Assembly (NCBI GenBank): GCA_017406005.1
Contig: JAFQZI010000069.1
Location: 86,176-150,175, forward strand
Reading direction: 5' to 3'
DNA length: 64,000 nucleotides
DNA from: Oscillospiraceae bacterium
Lineage (GTDB): Bacteria > Bacillota > Clostridia > Oscillospirales > Oscillospiraceae
The notes below the pieces were generated by a model that saw nothing but the letters and a program-made list of their open reading frames with translations, was not told the DNA's origin and did not search any database. Made by a program: the position numbers and the translations under genes. Shown here piece by piece: positions 1-8,900 of the stretch (position 1 is its first letter; the number at the start of each line of letters is the position of its first letter).

Positions 1-2064
1 TTCCTCTGTCCGGTAAAGCCCGGCATGGACCAGCGGTTCCCCGGTAAGGCGGAACGGACGGAGCAGGTTCTCTTTTTTTCGCGCAAATTCCGCCTCGGTG
101 GTTTCTTCCACGGAGAGCTTCAGGATCTTTTCCGGCGCAATTCTCTGGACAAGGGAGCATTCCTCATTGAATTCAAAAACAGTATACAGAGCCGTCCGGT
201 TCGCCAGCGCCTTATTCACCGCATCGCACAGACGCTCCGCATCGGTATCCGCGGGAAAGCGGTACAGCCGCGGCAGGTTCCACATGATGGTATAAGGGGA
301 AAAGATGCAGTAATCAAAAATCGAGATCTGGTTGGGCGTCAGGGGATGTGCCTTCTCCCGCTCCCGCTTTTCTGTGACGGCCGGGTCTTCCTGCGTCACC
401 CCGGCTTCCCGGTTCTCATAGATGGCCGCAATGCGTTCCGGCGTGCAGCCTTCAAAGATATCCGCGGCGAGAAGGCCCGGCAGATTCGCCGCAGCCAGCA
501 CGCGCATCGTCCCGAGCGAGTCCCCTCCCAGATGATAGAAGTTATCCCGGATGCCGACAACATCCACCTGAAGGGCTTTTGCAAAGGCCAGGCACAGCAC
601 CTGCTCCGTTTCCGTGCGGGGAGGCACGTAATCCGCCGTTTCCGCTTTCGGCTCCGGCTTCGGAAGGGCTCTCCGGTTCATCTTGCCGTTGGGGAGCAAA
701 GGCACTTCGTCCACTTTTATGAAGAAGGACGGAATCATATAATACGGCAGGTACTGCTCCATCTTCCGGCGGACGTCCAGCTCGTCGAAGGTGATATCTT
801 CCGTATAGTACAGACAGACGAAGGCATGGAGCGGATCTTCAAACCCCCTGGCCGCGCACCATTTCACGCCCAGGATTTTCTTTCCGACTGCCTCGATTTC
901 CGCAGGTTCGATCCGGTTGCCGTTGATCTTGATCATGTCGGTGCTGCGGCCGAGCAGCACGAGGTTGCCGTCCGGCAGCTTTTTGCCGATATCTCCTGTA
1001 TGGTAGAGGCCTCCGCGCAGCGCCTCTGCGGTCCTGTCCGGCAGGTTGATGTATCCGCGGAAGAAAGGATCCTCCACGCAGATCTCGCCCTCCGTGCCGT
1101 CCGGGACTTCCCTTCCGTCTTCATCCAGGATCCGAAGGACGATCTGCTCGATATCCGGCTTCCCGACGGGGCAGGTCTCATAAGGCCTGTCAATGATGAA
1201 CTCTGCAACGGGGAACCCGCATTCGCTCATGGAATAGCCGTTCACCAGCTCCTTCCCTTCGACGTAGATGCCGTTCGCCGGTTCCCCGCCGATCTGGATC
1301 TGGCGGATCGTCGGCCCCGGATCCCCGATCAGGCGGATCAGGGAGGGCGAGCAGTAAGTAACGGTGATGCGGTTTTCCAGATAATACCGGCGGAGCAGCA
1401 CCGGATTCTTGATGATGCTGTACGGTACGACGAAGGCGTGGCAGCCGTCATACACGGCATAGATGAAGCGCCGGATGGCCGCGACGAAATTCAGCGGCGG
1501 GATCAGGGCTAGCCTGTCGGATTCCGTGAGCCGGGGCTTCCCGGTCCTAGGGTCGAGGGAAGCGGCCTGGATCAGCCTGATGCTGCCGTATTCATGCAGC
1601 GCGCCTTTCGGATTCCCCGTGGTGCCGGAGGTATAGACCGCAAAGGCCGCGTCCCGGATACCGGGCTTCTCATAACCGGATTCCGGTTCCGTCTTCAGGA
1701 TCTCCTCCCAGGCCTCCCCGTCTATCACAGCTTTGCAGCTGCAGTCCCTCCGGATATAGGCAATCCGCTCCGGCGGATAATTGTCCTCCACCATGGTGAA
1801 GGCAGCGCCGGCCTTCCACACGCCCAGCAGCGCGATCAGCGGGACAGCGCCGCGGGGCAGGCACAGAAAAACAAAGTCCTCCCGGCCGATCTTCTTTGCC
1901 TTCAGCCAGGCATAGACCCGCCCGGACAGTTCGTCCACCTGCCGTCTGCTCAGGCCGCGCGGGTGGCGTTCGTCCGTCAGCGCCAGGGCGGCTGGATTGT
2001 CTGATACGTGTTTTGCCCACGCATCCAGGATAGTTTCCGTTTCATTCAGAAAGCTCAGATCCAT
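1..2064 (-). CDS. Non-ribosomal peptide synthetase, A-T-C module (partial, runs off left edge)
   Basis: A continuous open frame on the minus strand runs 688 codons from an ATG at 2064 to the window edge, so the C-terminus is missing. An adenylation domain fills about residues 1-480, with YTSGTTGNPKG (A3, about residue 143), NGYSMSE, YHTGDIGKK (A7), GRSTDMIKINGNRIEP (A8) and NGKMNRRAL (A10). A carrier domain follows with FYHLGGDSLG, whose Ser (about 513) would carry phosphopantetheine. From about 560 a condensation-type domain begins (HPLTPNQISIFDY) and is cut. The order is that of an NRPS that activates an amino acid and passes it to a condensation domain. AGGAGGA lies 6 nt before the ATG. 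The substrate cannot be read safely. The unusually compact start, with no upstream condensation domain, suggests an initiation module. Confidence 0.9.
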   Translation of the reverse strand, partial: MDLSFLNETETILDAWAKHVSDNPAALALTDERHPRGLSRRQVDELSGRVYAWLKAKKIGREDFVFLCLPRGAVPLIALLGVWKAGAAFTMVEDNYPPERIAYIRRDCSCKAVIDGEAWEEILKTEPESGYEKPGIRDAAFAVYTSGTTGNPKGALHEYGSIRLIQAASLDPRTGKPRLTESDRLALIPPLNFVAAIRRFIYAVYDGCHAFVVPYSIIKNPVLLRRYYLENRITVTYCSPSLIRLIGDPGPTIRQIQIGGEPANGIYVEGKELVNGYSMSECGFPVAEFIIDRPYETCPVGKPDIEQIVLRILDEDGREVPDGTEGEICVEDPFFRGYINLPDRTAEALRGGLYHTGDIGKKLPDGNLVLLGRSTDMIKINGNRIEPAEIEAVGKKILGVKWCAARGFEDPLHAFVCLYYTEDITFDELDVRRKMEQYLPYYMIPSFFIKVDEVPLLPNGKMNRRALPKPEPKAETADYVPPRTETEQVLCLAFAKALQVDVVGIRDNFYHLGGDSLGTMRVLAAANLPGLLAADIFEGCTPERIAAIYENREAGVTQEDPAVTEKREREKAHPLTPNQISIFDYCIFSPYTIMWNLPRLYRFPADTDAERLCDAVNKALANRTALYTVFEFNEECSLVQRIAPEKILKLSVEETTEAEFARKKENLLRPFRLTGEPLVHAGLYRTEE

Positions 2065-2090
2065 GTTAGTTCCTCCTATGAGTCATAGTA

Positions 2091-2119
2091 ACTCTACCAT
2101 AAAAAGCGGGCCTCTGCAA
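2091..2119 (-). promoter_or_regulatory. Promoter of the NRPS gene
   Basis: Read on the minus strand, TTGCAG (2119-2114), a 17-nt spacer and TAGAGT (2096-2091) form a sigma-A-like promoter about 27 nt upstream of the NRPS start codon. Confidence 0.5.
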
Positions 2120-2228
2120 GAATATCGTAAGTTTTTGCATGTTGAAAGCAAACAGGCCAAGGCGCAGAAAAACCCCTACAGCGGAGGGCTGCAGGGGGTG
2201 AGGATTGCGTTATCTGAATCAAGAATCT

Positions 2229-2332
2229 AAGGGACCTGTCCCCGTAACCCACATTTTCATATAAGCGGGAACTTTGCACTGAACACAGCTCCCGCTCTGC
2301 TTTCTGTGTCAGGAAAACCGTTCCCTTGACAT
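2229..2332. repeat. Intergenic hairpin repeat, copy A
   Basis: About 100 bp that recur, with small differences, at 4299-4442 and 5824-5963. In order: an ACCTGTCCC segment, ATTTTCATA, a hairpin (GCGGGAACT / AGCTCCCGC) and a TGTCAGGAAAACCG segment ending in TTGACA. Copy A lacks the leading GCCGGGAGAT hairpin seen in B and C. The layout resembles REP/BIME elements; no transposase for it is visible here. Confidence 0.8.
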
Positions 2333-2340
2333 ACAATATG

Positions 2341-2376
2341 CAGGAACGTGCGCAGGAACATACGCAGGAACTTGCA
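2341..2376 (+). repeat. Three 12-bp tandem repeats
   Basis: CAGGAACGTGCG, CAGGAACATACG and CAGGAACTTGCA follow one another directly upstream of, and partly inside, the fic promoter. They could be a regulator site or simple slippage. Confidence 0.6.
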
Positions 2377-2400
2377 ACCGGCACCAATCTGTGCTATGAT
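2372..2400 (+). promoter_or_regulatory. Promoter of the fic gene
   Basis: TTGCAA (2372-2377), a 17-nt spacer and TATGAT (2395-2400) lie 27 nt before the fic ATG. Confidence 0.6.
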
Positions 2401-2427
2401 CGTAGCCGGAAGAAAGAAGGGAATGAA

Positions 2428-3414
2428 ATGACAAATTATCGCCCGCCTTATGAAATCACAGAAAAATGCCTCAACCTTATCTCTTCTGTCTCGGAAAAGC
2501 TCGGCCGCCTGGATGTTACAAACTGCAGCACAAAACCCCGGCTGAGAAAGATCACCAGGATTCAGTCGGTATACTCTTCCCTGAAAATTGAAGCAAATTC
2601 CCTGCCGATCGACACGATCACAGCCATACTGAACGGCAGGGAAGTAATCGGCCCTGCGGAAGAGATCCGGGAAGCCGAAAATGCATTTCGGGCATATGAC
2701 AGGATTGCAGGTTTTGATCCGTTCCGGCTGCAGGATCTTTTGCAGATGCATGCCGTGCTTATGGACGGCCTTTGCTCGGATGCCGGAACATTCCGGAAAG
2801 GCCGGGAGGGTGTTTTCTCGGGAGATACCTGCATTTATATGGCGCCGGAGCCGGACGCTGTGCCTGGTCTGATGAGAGATCTTCTTGAATGGATGAACAT
2901 GGCCAGAGGATCGGTACATCCGGCCGTGATTGCCTGTGCAGCGCATTATGAGCTCGTGTTTATCCACCCCTTTTCGGATGGAAACGGAAGGCTTGCACGG
3001 TTATGGCAGATGGCAATTCTTTCTTCATGGAAACCGCTTTTCCGGTATGTGCCGATCGAAAACAGCATTCAGCAGCACCAGCAGGACTATTACGATGTCA
3101 TTGACCGCTGCAACCATGCGGAAACGATCACGGAGTTTATAGAATTTATCCTTGAAATGACAGATGATGCGCTGGCCGGTCTTCTGGAATTGTCCGGAAA
3201 GCAGGATGCCGTCACTGCCTGCGTACAGTGCCTGCTGGACGTGATGGGATACGAGACAGAATACTCCTCGACAGAACTCATGAGGCTGCTTCATCTCAAA
3301 TCAAGAGATACACTGCGGAACCACTATCTCCATCCCGCAATCAATGCCGGCCTGATCCGGATGAAACACCCGGATACTCCCTCCAGCAGGAACCAGCGCT
3401 ATATCCGAATCTGA
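2428..3414 (+). CDS. Fic family protein (Fido AMP-transferase, self-inhibited type)
   Basis: This 328-residue protein carries the Fic core motif HPFSDGNGRLAR (about residues 180-191), whose His and GNGR loop are the catalytic base and phosphate-binding loop for transfer of AMP from ATP to a target hydroxyl. Near residue 50, SSLKIEAN matches the (S/T)xxxE(G/N)-like inhibitory helix that blocks the ATP site; its position before the Fic motif fits class II Fic proteins. The C-terminus (about 270-328) looks like a winged helix. The ATG at 2428 is chosen over upstream starts because AGAAGG precedes it. The gene stands alone between repeat copy A and the phd-doc pair. The target is unknown; a regulatory role rather than a toxin is plausible given the built-in inhibitor. 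Confidence 0.88.
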   Translation: MTNYRPPYEITEKCLNLISSVSEKLGRLDVTNCSTKPRLRKITRIQSVYSSLKIEANSLPIDTITAILNGREVIGPAEEIREAENAFRAYDRIAGFDPFRLQDLLQMHAVLMDGLCSDAGTFRKGREGVFSGDTCIYMAPEPDAVPGLMRDLLEWMNMARGSVHPAVIACAAHYELVFIHPFSDGNGRLARLWQMAILSSWKPLFRYVPIENSIQQHQQDYYDVIDRCNHAETITEFIEFILEMTDDALAGLLELSGKQDAVTACVQCLLDVMGYETEYSSTELMRLLHLKSRDTLRNHYLHPAINAGLIRMKHPDTPSSRNQRYIRI

Positions 3415-3452
3415 AAACCCCGCCTCGATAGAGACAAGGTGAGGAATGGTTT

Positions 3453-3515
3453 ATGTCAGGAGAACCACCCCTGTGGCATACTTCCCCGCTATCTGGAAAA
3501 CCGCCCCTTGACATT
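3453..3515. repeat. Partial copy of the intergenic repeat (3' segment, twice)
   Basis: TGTCAGGAGAACC (3453 on) and GGAAAACCGCCCCTTGACAT (3495-3514) both match the last segment of copies A-C, so this looks like a decayed or duplicated end of the same element. Confidence 0.5.
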
Positions 3516-3558
3516 TATGGTATATAATCTCTCTCTGATTAAATATCTTAAAAATAGG

Positions 3559-3590
3559 TTGAAAATCACCTATAATATGATATACTATAT
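3559..3590 (+). promoter_or_regulatory. Promoter and AT-rich operator of phd-doc
   Basis: TTGAAA (3559-3564), a 16-nt spacer and TATACT (3581-3586) precede the antitoxin gene. CTATA and TATAG arms around the -10 give an imperfect palindrome, as expected where a Phd-type antitoxin represses its own operon. Confidence 0.5.
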
Positions 3591-3610
3591 AGTGGAGGTG
3601 ATTGAAGTTG

Positions 3611-3850
3611 ATGATCGATAGCAACGCTATTGTTACAGCAACAGAGGCAAACCAGAATTTTTCCAAGGTAGCAAAGACAGCCGAGAGAAAAGGCCATGTT
3701 GTTGTATTCAAAAACAACCGGCCGAAATTACTCGTAATAGATCTTGATACAGAACCCCAGATTGAAATGACAGAGGATGAAAAAATCCGGTTCGTTGCAG
3801 AACGTATTCTCCGGGAGCATAGAGCAGCTTTTGAGGAACTTGCAAAATGA
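3611..3850 (+). CDS. phd: Antitoxin, Phd/YefM family
   Basis: This 79-residue protein has the Phd/YefM N-terminal fold: ATEANQNFSKVAKTAE, then GHVVVFKNNRPKLLVID, which forms the DNA-binding dimer, followed by a charged C-terminal helix that would bind and cap the toxin. The ATG at 3611 is preferred to the TTG at 3602 because GGAGGTG (3594-3600) sits 10 nt before it and only 1 nt before the TTG. The stop overlaps the doc start (ATGA at 3847-3850), so the two are translationally coupled. In P1 phd-doc, the antitoxin neutralises Doc and represses the operon. Confidence 0.9.
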   Translation: MIDSNAIVTATEANQNFSKVAKTAERKGHVVVFKNNRPKLLVIDLDTEPQIEMTEDEKIRFVAERILREHRAAFEELAK

Positions 3851-4227
3851 TTATATTCTCAAAGGAAAAAGTGCTCCTGCTGCATAAAATTATGGCTGAA
3901 GCAACTGGAGGAAGCGTCGGGCTAAGAGATGAAGATCTTTTAGATTCTGCTTTGGAAAGTGCTTTTGCCGGATACGGAGACAAAGAGTTTTATCCTACGA
4001 AGGAAGAAAAGGGTGCCCGGCTGGGCTATACACTGATTTCTAACCATGCTTTTGTCGACGGGAACAAACGAATTGGGATGTATGTGATGCTCTCATTTCT
4101 TGAAATGAACGGTATCCGCATCAAATGCACAGATGAGGAGCTGGTTTATGCCGGGCTCTCCGTTGCGGATGGAAGCATGGGCTATGATGAGCTGCTGCAA
4201 TGGATCAGGGAACACGAAGGATTATAA
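3847..4227 (+). CDS. doc: Toxin Doc, Fic-fold kinase
   Basis: This 126-residue protein has HAFVDGNKR at residues 67-75, the Doc form of the Fic motif in which Lys replaces the second Gly (GNKR, not GNGR). P1 Doc, with the same motif at almost the same position, phosphorylates elongation factor Tu and stops translation. The length also matches P1 Doc. It overlaps the antitoxin gene by 4 bp. All motif residues are intact, so the toxin should be active. It is the second Fido-fold protein within 1.5 kb. Confidence 0.92.
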   Translation: MIIFSKEKVLLLHKIMAEATGGSVGLRDEDLLDSALESAFAGYGDKEFYPTKEEKGARLGYTLISNHAFVDGNKRIGMYVMLSFLEMNGIRIKCTDEELVYAGLSVADGSMGYDELLQWIREHEGL

Positions 4228-4298
4228 TTCTTTCTCAGAAGAATACTACCACATTGCACTTGTTACATCTACATTACTATTATGCCGGTAACAACAGA

Positions 4299-4442
4299 AG
4301 CCGGGAGATTTTCCGATCTCACGGCTCTGATTTTGAGGCAAGGAACCTGTCCCTGTGACTCGCATTTTCATAAAAGCGGGAACTGTGTACTGAACACAGC
4401 TCCCGCCCTGTTTTTATGTCAGGAAAACCGTCCTGCGGCATA
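4299..4442. repeat. Intergenic hairpin repeat, copy B
   Basis: A full copy: leading hairpin GCCGGGAGAT...ATCTCACGGC, then AAGGAACCTGTCCCTGTGACTC, the GCGGGAACTGTG / CACAGCTCCCGC hairpin followed by a T run, and TGTCAGGAAAACCGTCC. It sits between the convergent ends of doc and the ATPase gene and may also serve as their terminator. Confidence 0.8.
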
Positions 4443-4449
4443 AAGGGAG

Positions 4450-5706
4450 TCACATACCGAGGATACTGACGGGATAGGTGTATGCTTCTTCATTTACGGG
4501 ACGAATTCTGTCGCAGGTATCAATGATAAGGCCTCTCTGAATCTCCATATTGTATTTTTTTAATACGGAAAAGTTTTTCGTAGGATTTTTCGTAGACTCA
4601 CTCGTCTTGATCTCAATTGGATAAAGCCTCTCTCTCATGATGAACAAAACGTCGATTTCTTTTTGATCAATGTCCCTGTAATAGAACAGGGTTTCTTTCG
4701 GATCCCTGTTGTGCACATAGAAGTTTTTTACCAGTTCACTGACAACATAGGTTTCAAAAAAAGCACCGCTCATTACACCGTTCCGGAGCATTTCCGAATC
4801 CGGCCACTTGCACAGATAGGCACAGAGGCCGGTGTCCATGAAATACAACTTTGGTGTCTTGATAATTCTGTTTGAAAGATTTGCCATATACGGATACAAC
4901 AGAAACAGGAGTCCGGAAGTCTCCAGGATAGAAATCCATCTTTTGCAGGTTCGCACATCAATCCCGACGATGTTTGCAATTGTATCATAGCGCAGCTCCT
5001 GAGAAGTTCTCAAAGCGACAATAGACAGAAAATTACGAAACTGTAGCTCGCTGCCTGCCGAGATCAGTTTTCGAACATCCTTTTCTATATAGGTGCTGAC
5101 ATAGGATCTGAAATAGATCTCCCTCTCGGAAACACCCGTCACAATGTCGGGCATTCCACCCTGAAAAATGTCGTGGAAAACCTCCTGCCTTGTTCGATAG
5201 GCTCCTTCCAGGTTACGTTCTCTTTCCAATAATACGGAAATATCGGGATCAAAGAGTTCACCCCGCGCTTTGTACTTTTCTGCCTGTGACAGGGACGCCA
5301 TTTCTATGACTCCACAGCGGCCCGCCAGCGACTCTGATATGCCCTGCTGAAGCTCAAAACGGTTGGATCCGGTCAGAATATACATCAACTCACGTTTTTC
5401 CCCGTTTTTCATCCAAAGAAGCCGCTGTTCATCGATTTTCTTTTTTATTTCATCCAGCAGATTTGGCACTTTCTGGATTTCATCAATAACGAGTGGCCAT
5501 CCATATGTTTCAAGGAAGAGCTTAGGATTTTCAAGTGCAAGATTTCGATCATCCAGGTCATCCAATGTCACCTTGCGGTATCGGTCACCGAACAGATAGT
5601 CTACCGTAGTGGATTTCCCGACCTGGCGAGGGCCATATATTACGATACACGGGAACGATTGTGCGACCTGAAGGATCATTTTTTCTGAAAGCCTGTTAAT
5701 ATACAT
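4450..5706 (-). CDS. ATP-binding protein, AAA_14 / DUF4143 family
   Basis: This 418-residue protein has Walker A GPRQVGKST (about residues 24-32), Walker B PLVIDEIQKVP (about 73-83) and a sensor stretch YILTGSNRFEL. The C-terminal half carries a helix-turn-helix-like region and the DUF4143 restriction-endonuclease-like part, with PIEIKTSES in place of the usual catalytic E-x-K. The family is common and poorly understood; members sit near mobile or defence genes. The start is set at the second ATG (5706), as GGAGG touches the first ATG (5712) but is 6 nt from this one. The gene stands alone between repeat copies B and C. Confidence 0.88.
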   Translation of the reverse strand: MYINRLSEKMILQVAQSFPCIVIYGPRQVGKSTTVDYLFGDRYRKVTLDDLDDRNLALENPKLFLETYGWPLVIDEIQKVPNLLDEIKKKIDEQRLLWMKNGEKRELMYILTGSNRFELQQGISESLAGRCGVIEMASLSQAEKYKARGELFDPDISVLLERERNLEGAYRTRQEVFHDIFQGGMPDIVTGVSEREIYFRSYVSTYIEKDVRKLISAGSELQFRNFLSIVALRTSQELRYDTIANIVGIDVRTCKRWISILETSGLLFLLYPYMANLSNRIIKTPKLYFMDTGLCAYLCKWPDSEMLRNGVMSGAFFETYVVSELVKNFYVHNRDPKETLFYYRDIDQKEIDVLFIMRERLYPIEIKTSESTKNPTKNFSVLKKYNMEIQRGLIIDTCDRIRPVNEEAYTYPVSILGM

Positions 5707-5768
5707 CTTCATCCTCCACTCTAAATTTACGATGAAAACAGCATTCGAATGTATTTTTAATCGGAACT

Positions 5769-5797
5769 AATATAGCACAGAAGGAAAATATAATCAA
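5769..5797 (-). promoter_or_regulatory. Promoter of the AAA/DUF4143 gene
   Basis: On the minus strand, TTGATT (5797-5792), 17 nt and TATATT (5774-5769). Confidence 0.55.
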
Positions 5798-5823
5798 TAC
5801 CGAGCTGTATCCGAATTTGAATT

Positions 5824-5963
5824 CAGAGCCGGGAGATTTTACCGATCTCCCGGCTCCGATCTTGAGTCAAGGTACCTGTCCCTGTGACTCATAAAAGCGG
5901 GAACTGTGCACTGAACACAGCTCCCGCTCTGCTTTTTTGTCAGGAGAACCGTCCGTTTGACAT
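5824..5963. repeat. Intergenic hairpin repeat, copy C (most complete)
   Basis: The leading hairpin GAGCCGGGAGAT / ATCTCCCGGCTC (5824-5855) is nearly perfect. GAGTCA...TGACTC arms enclose the ACCTGTCCC segment (5864-5890). The main hairpin, AGCGGGAACTGTG (5896-5908) with CACAGCTCCCGCT (5916-5928), is followed by CTGCTTTTTT. The last hairpin is TGTCAGGA...TCCGTTTGACA (5939-5962). The T run means this copy could terminate transcription rightward. Confidence 0.85.
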
Positions 5964-5964
5964 A

Positions 5965-8900
5965 TTATCCTAAAATGGTGCCATTAACAGTAAGTGTATG
6001 GTCTGTTCCAAGTGTAAAGCCGTTATTATATATGGCCACAGAGTTATCTCCAGGCGTCCCTGTCTGAATCTGCTCTGCTGCGGCATCCGCCTGGGCAACC
6101 GCCGCGTCGGCACCCGCCTGGGCACCTGTGGCTTTCGAACCGCCGTTCTCTGGGCTTAAGTCGATGGACACCGGATGGGTGCCAGAAAAACCAAACGTAT
6201 AGTCGGGTTTATTCCCGCCAACCTGCTGTATGGTGTCATCCGGCTGGTCAACTGAATCCGCCTGGGCACCCGCGGCGGCACCCGGCCTGGCAGTTTTAGC
6301 GGCTGTCCCGAGGGTGGCAGCTGCTGCAGCGGCTGCAGCAGCGGCTGCAGCCGCTTCTTTCGCGCCGGCAGCTATCTCCTTGTCATAAGTTTCGGCATAA
6401 GTTTCGGCATAAGCTTTGGCATGATCATCGTCCAGACCGGCAGCTATCTGTGTGGCATAAGCATTGGCATATACATCGCCCTTACCGGCGTCTATCTTCT
6501 CGGCATATGCATTGGCATATACATCGCCCTTACCGTCAGCTATCTTATCGGCATATGCTTGGGCATAATCAATGCCCTTATTGTCTACATTATGCTTCTC
6601 GGCATATGCTTTGGCCCAAGCTGCTGCATAATCTTTTTCCTTACCTCTAGATATAAGAATCCCATACCAATTTATATAATCAACGCAATATTCATGAGAC
6701 TTACCATCTGCTCTCATATCAGCATATTTTTTGGCATTTTCTTCGTTTCTTCCCTCTTCTGCTTTGGCAAAAGCATAATAATCGGCATAATTTTCATCCT
6801 TACCTTCTGCTATCTGCGTGGCAAAAGCATTGGCATAATTTTCGGCTCTATCCATGAGCCAAGCGGCAGATATCTTCTTGGCATAAACATTGGCATAAGC
6901 TTTGGCATAAACATCGCTTTTACCGTTGGCTATCTGCTTGGTATAGGCATCGGCATAAGCTTCGGCAAATTCTTCACCTTTGATTTTATTCTTGTCATAA
7001 GCAGCTTGCCGGATTGCCTCCCTCACTGCCTTGTTGCTCTCGAGGGTGCCGAGGAGGACTACAAAGCCCAGGCCGGCGGCGTCCTTCGGGACAGGGATTT
7101 TGAGCACGCCGTATTCGGCGCACAAAACCCGCAGCACCGTGCCGTCGCTGAAGACGACGGTGTAGTAATTGTTCGCCCAGTATAAGTCATGTTTCGACGG
7201 GACGAGGATCTTATCCTCCTTCGCGTTGGCAAACGCGCCTTTGAAGTTCACCACGCCGCTGTCCAGCGTCTGGGCGTTCTCGCTGTCAAACGCGGCAGCG
7301 AAGATGGCATTACCCTTCTTCATGGCGGTGAGTGCTTCACCTGTCGGCAGGGCATCGACCACATCGTTCACTTTCTCGGTGCGTTTCTCGCCGCCGACGG
7401 TGCCCTCGACCACCAGGTCGGATTCTTTATTCTTTGGAGGCTGAACGTTGCCGTTGCCGTTTCCGTTGCCATTGCTGCCTCCGCCAACGCCTCCGCTATA
7501 ACTGACCACTGACACCTTGATGAGGCTTTCGGCTTTTTCGGCATTCGCGGGAATCGGGTTGTTGTTCTGTTCCTGATTCTGGTTCTGCTGCTGGTTCTGG
7601 TTGTTCTGTTCCTGATTCTGATTCTGGTTGTTCTGTTCCTGATTCTGGTTCTGGTTGTTCTGTTCCTGGTTCTGGTTATTCTGTTCCTGATTCTGATTGT
7701 TCTGTTCCTGGTTCTGGTTGTTCTGTTCCTGGTTCTGGTTGTTCTGTTCCTGATTCTGATTCTGGTTGTTCTGTTCCTGATTCTGGTTGTTCTGTTCCTG
7801 ATTCTGAGTCTGGTTGTTCTGGCTATTATTCTCGTTCTCGTTATTATCCTGAGGTTTATCTTTCAGCGTCACGGAGAGGTAAACCCCGCCGCCCTTCGGA
7901 ACGACGACATAGTAAGACCCGCTACCTTCATCCTGAATGAGTTCCAGCTCAACGCCTTCATCTCCGTAGGCTTTATCAACTTCAAAGCTGTCATCAGTGA
8001 CGTCTATTTTCAGATATACTTTGTCGTTTTCATGGGCATACTGATAAGTCTCTCCGCCAGCAGTCCCTGTTGCAAGATCCTTTTCCAAGGTTGCATCCTG
8101 TTTTGCGGAAAGGGTACCTGCATTTGTTCCGTCACTGTTATGGACATTGGTGTCCACTCTGATGATGTACTGGATGGAGGCATCCGTAAACGTCTTCGAC
8201 TCGCCGGCAGACGGTTCGGCAGCAATGGAAGTATCCGCAGCAATGCTGGTGGAACTTTCGGAAGTACTGACAGCGCCTGTGTTATAAGCGTTTTCAACAG
8301 TACCGGATGAGCCGCTTTCAATGACACCGCCCGTATTATAAGTGTTTTCGACGGTCCCGGATGTTCCGGCTTCATTGCCGTTGTCTCCACCTGCGGGCTG
8401 CACAAGCTTATAGTTCTCTGTCGGCGCATTGCCGTCAACTTCGATCTTCCAGACGGTCAGGTTCAGGTTGTCTTCCGTGACGTACTGATCCACCACCACG
8501 GCCTGCTGCCCGGCGGAGAGGGTTCCCTCAATCAGGATGTCGGTTATTCCGCTGCCACTGACGGAAATACCAGTATCTTTTGCCGTAACATCGCCGTAGA
8601 CCGCGATCTCTGTTTTATCTTCTGAATTGGTATTATTATTGACGACAATAGCCGTATCGCTGGCGTTCACATCACCGTCGACGGTGACATTTGTCTGACT
8701 TACGTTTTCTGCCTGGCTGGATGCGGCGTCGCCCTGCCCGGATGCGGCATCAGTGCCTTCCGTGACCTCCCCGAAGACGGCCTCTTCTATAACAGGGTTC
8801 AGTTCAATGCCTTTCGCAGCTTCCACATCACCGTTAACGGTCACGGTTGCCGTGCCGCCGTTGTTTTCTATAGCAATGCCGGTGCCCTCGGCTTTGACGG

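Noticed and set aside
25-1512. Long plus-strand open frame (495 codons) opposite the NRPS gene
   Set aside because: It is a GC-driven antisense frame; the minus strand has complete adenylation and carrier motifs, a ribosome binding site and a promoter.
3508-3528. TTGACA and TATAAT upstream of phd considered as its promoter
   Set aside because: The spacing is only 9 nt; the pair at 3559-3586 is better placed.
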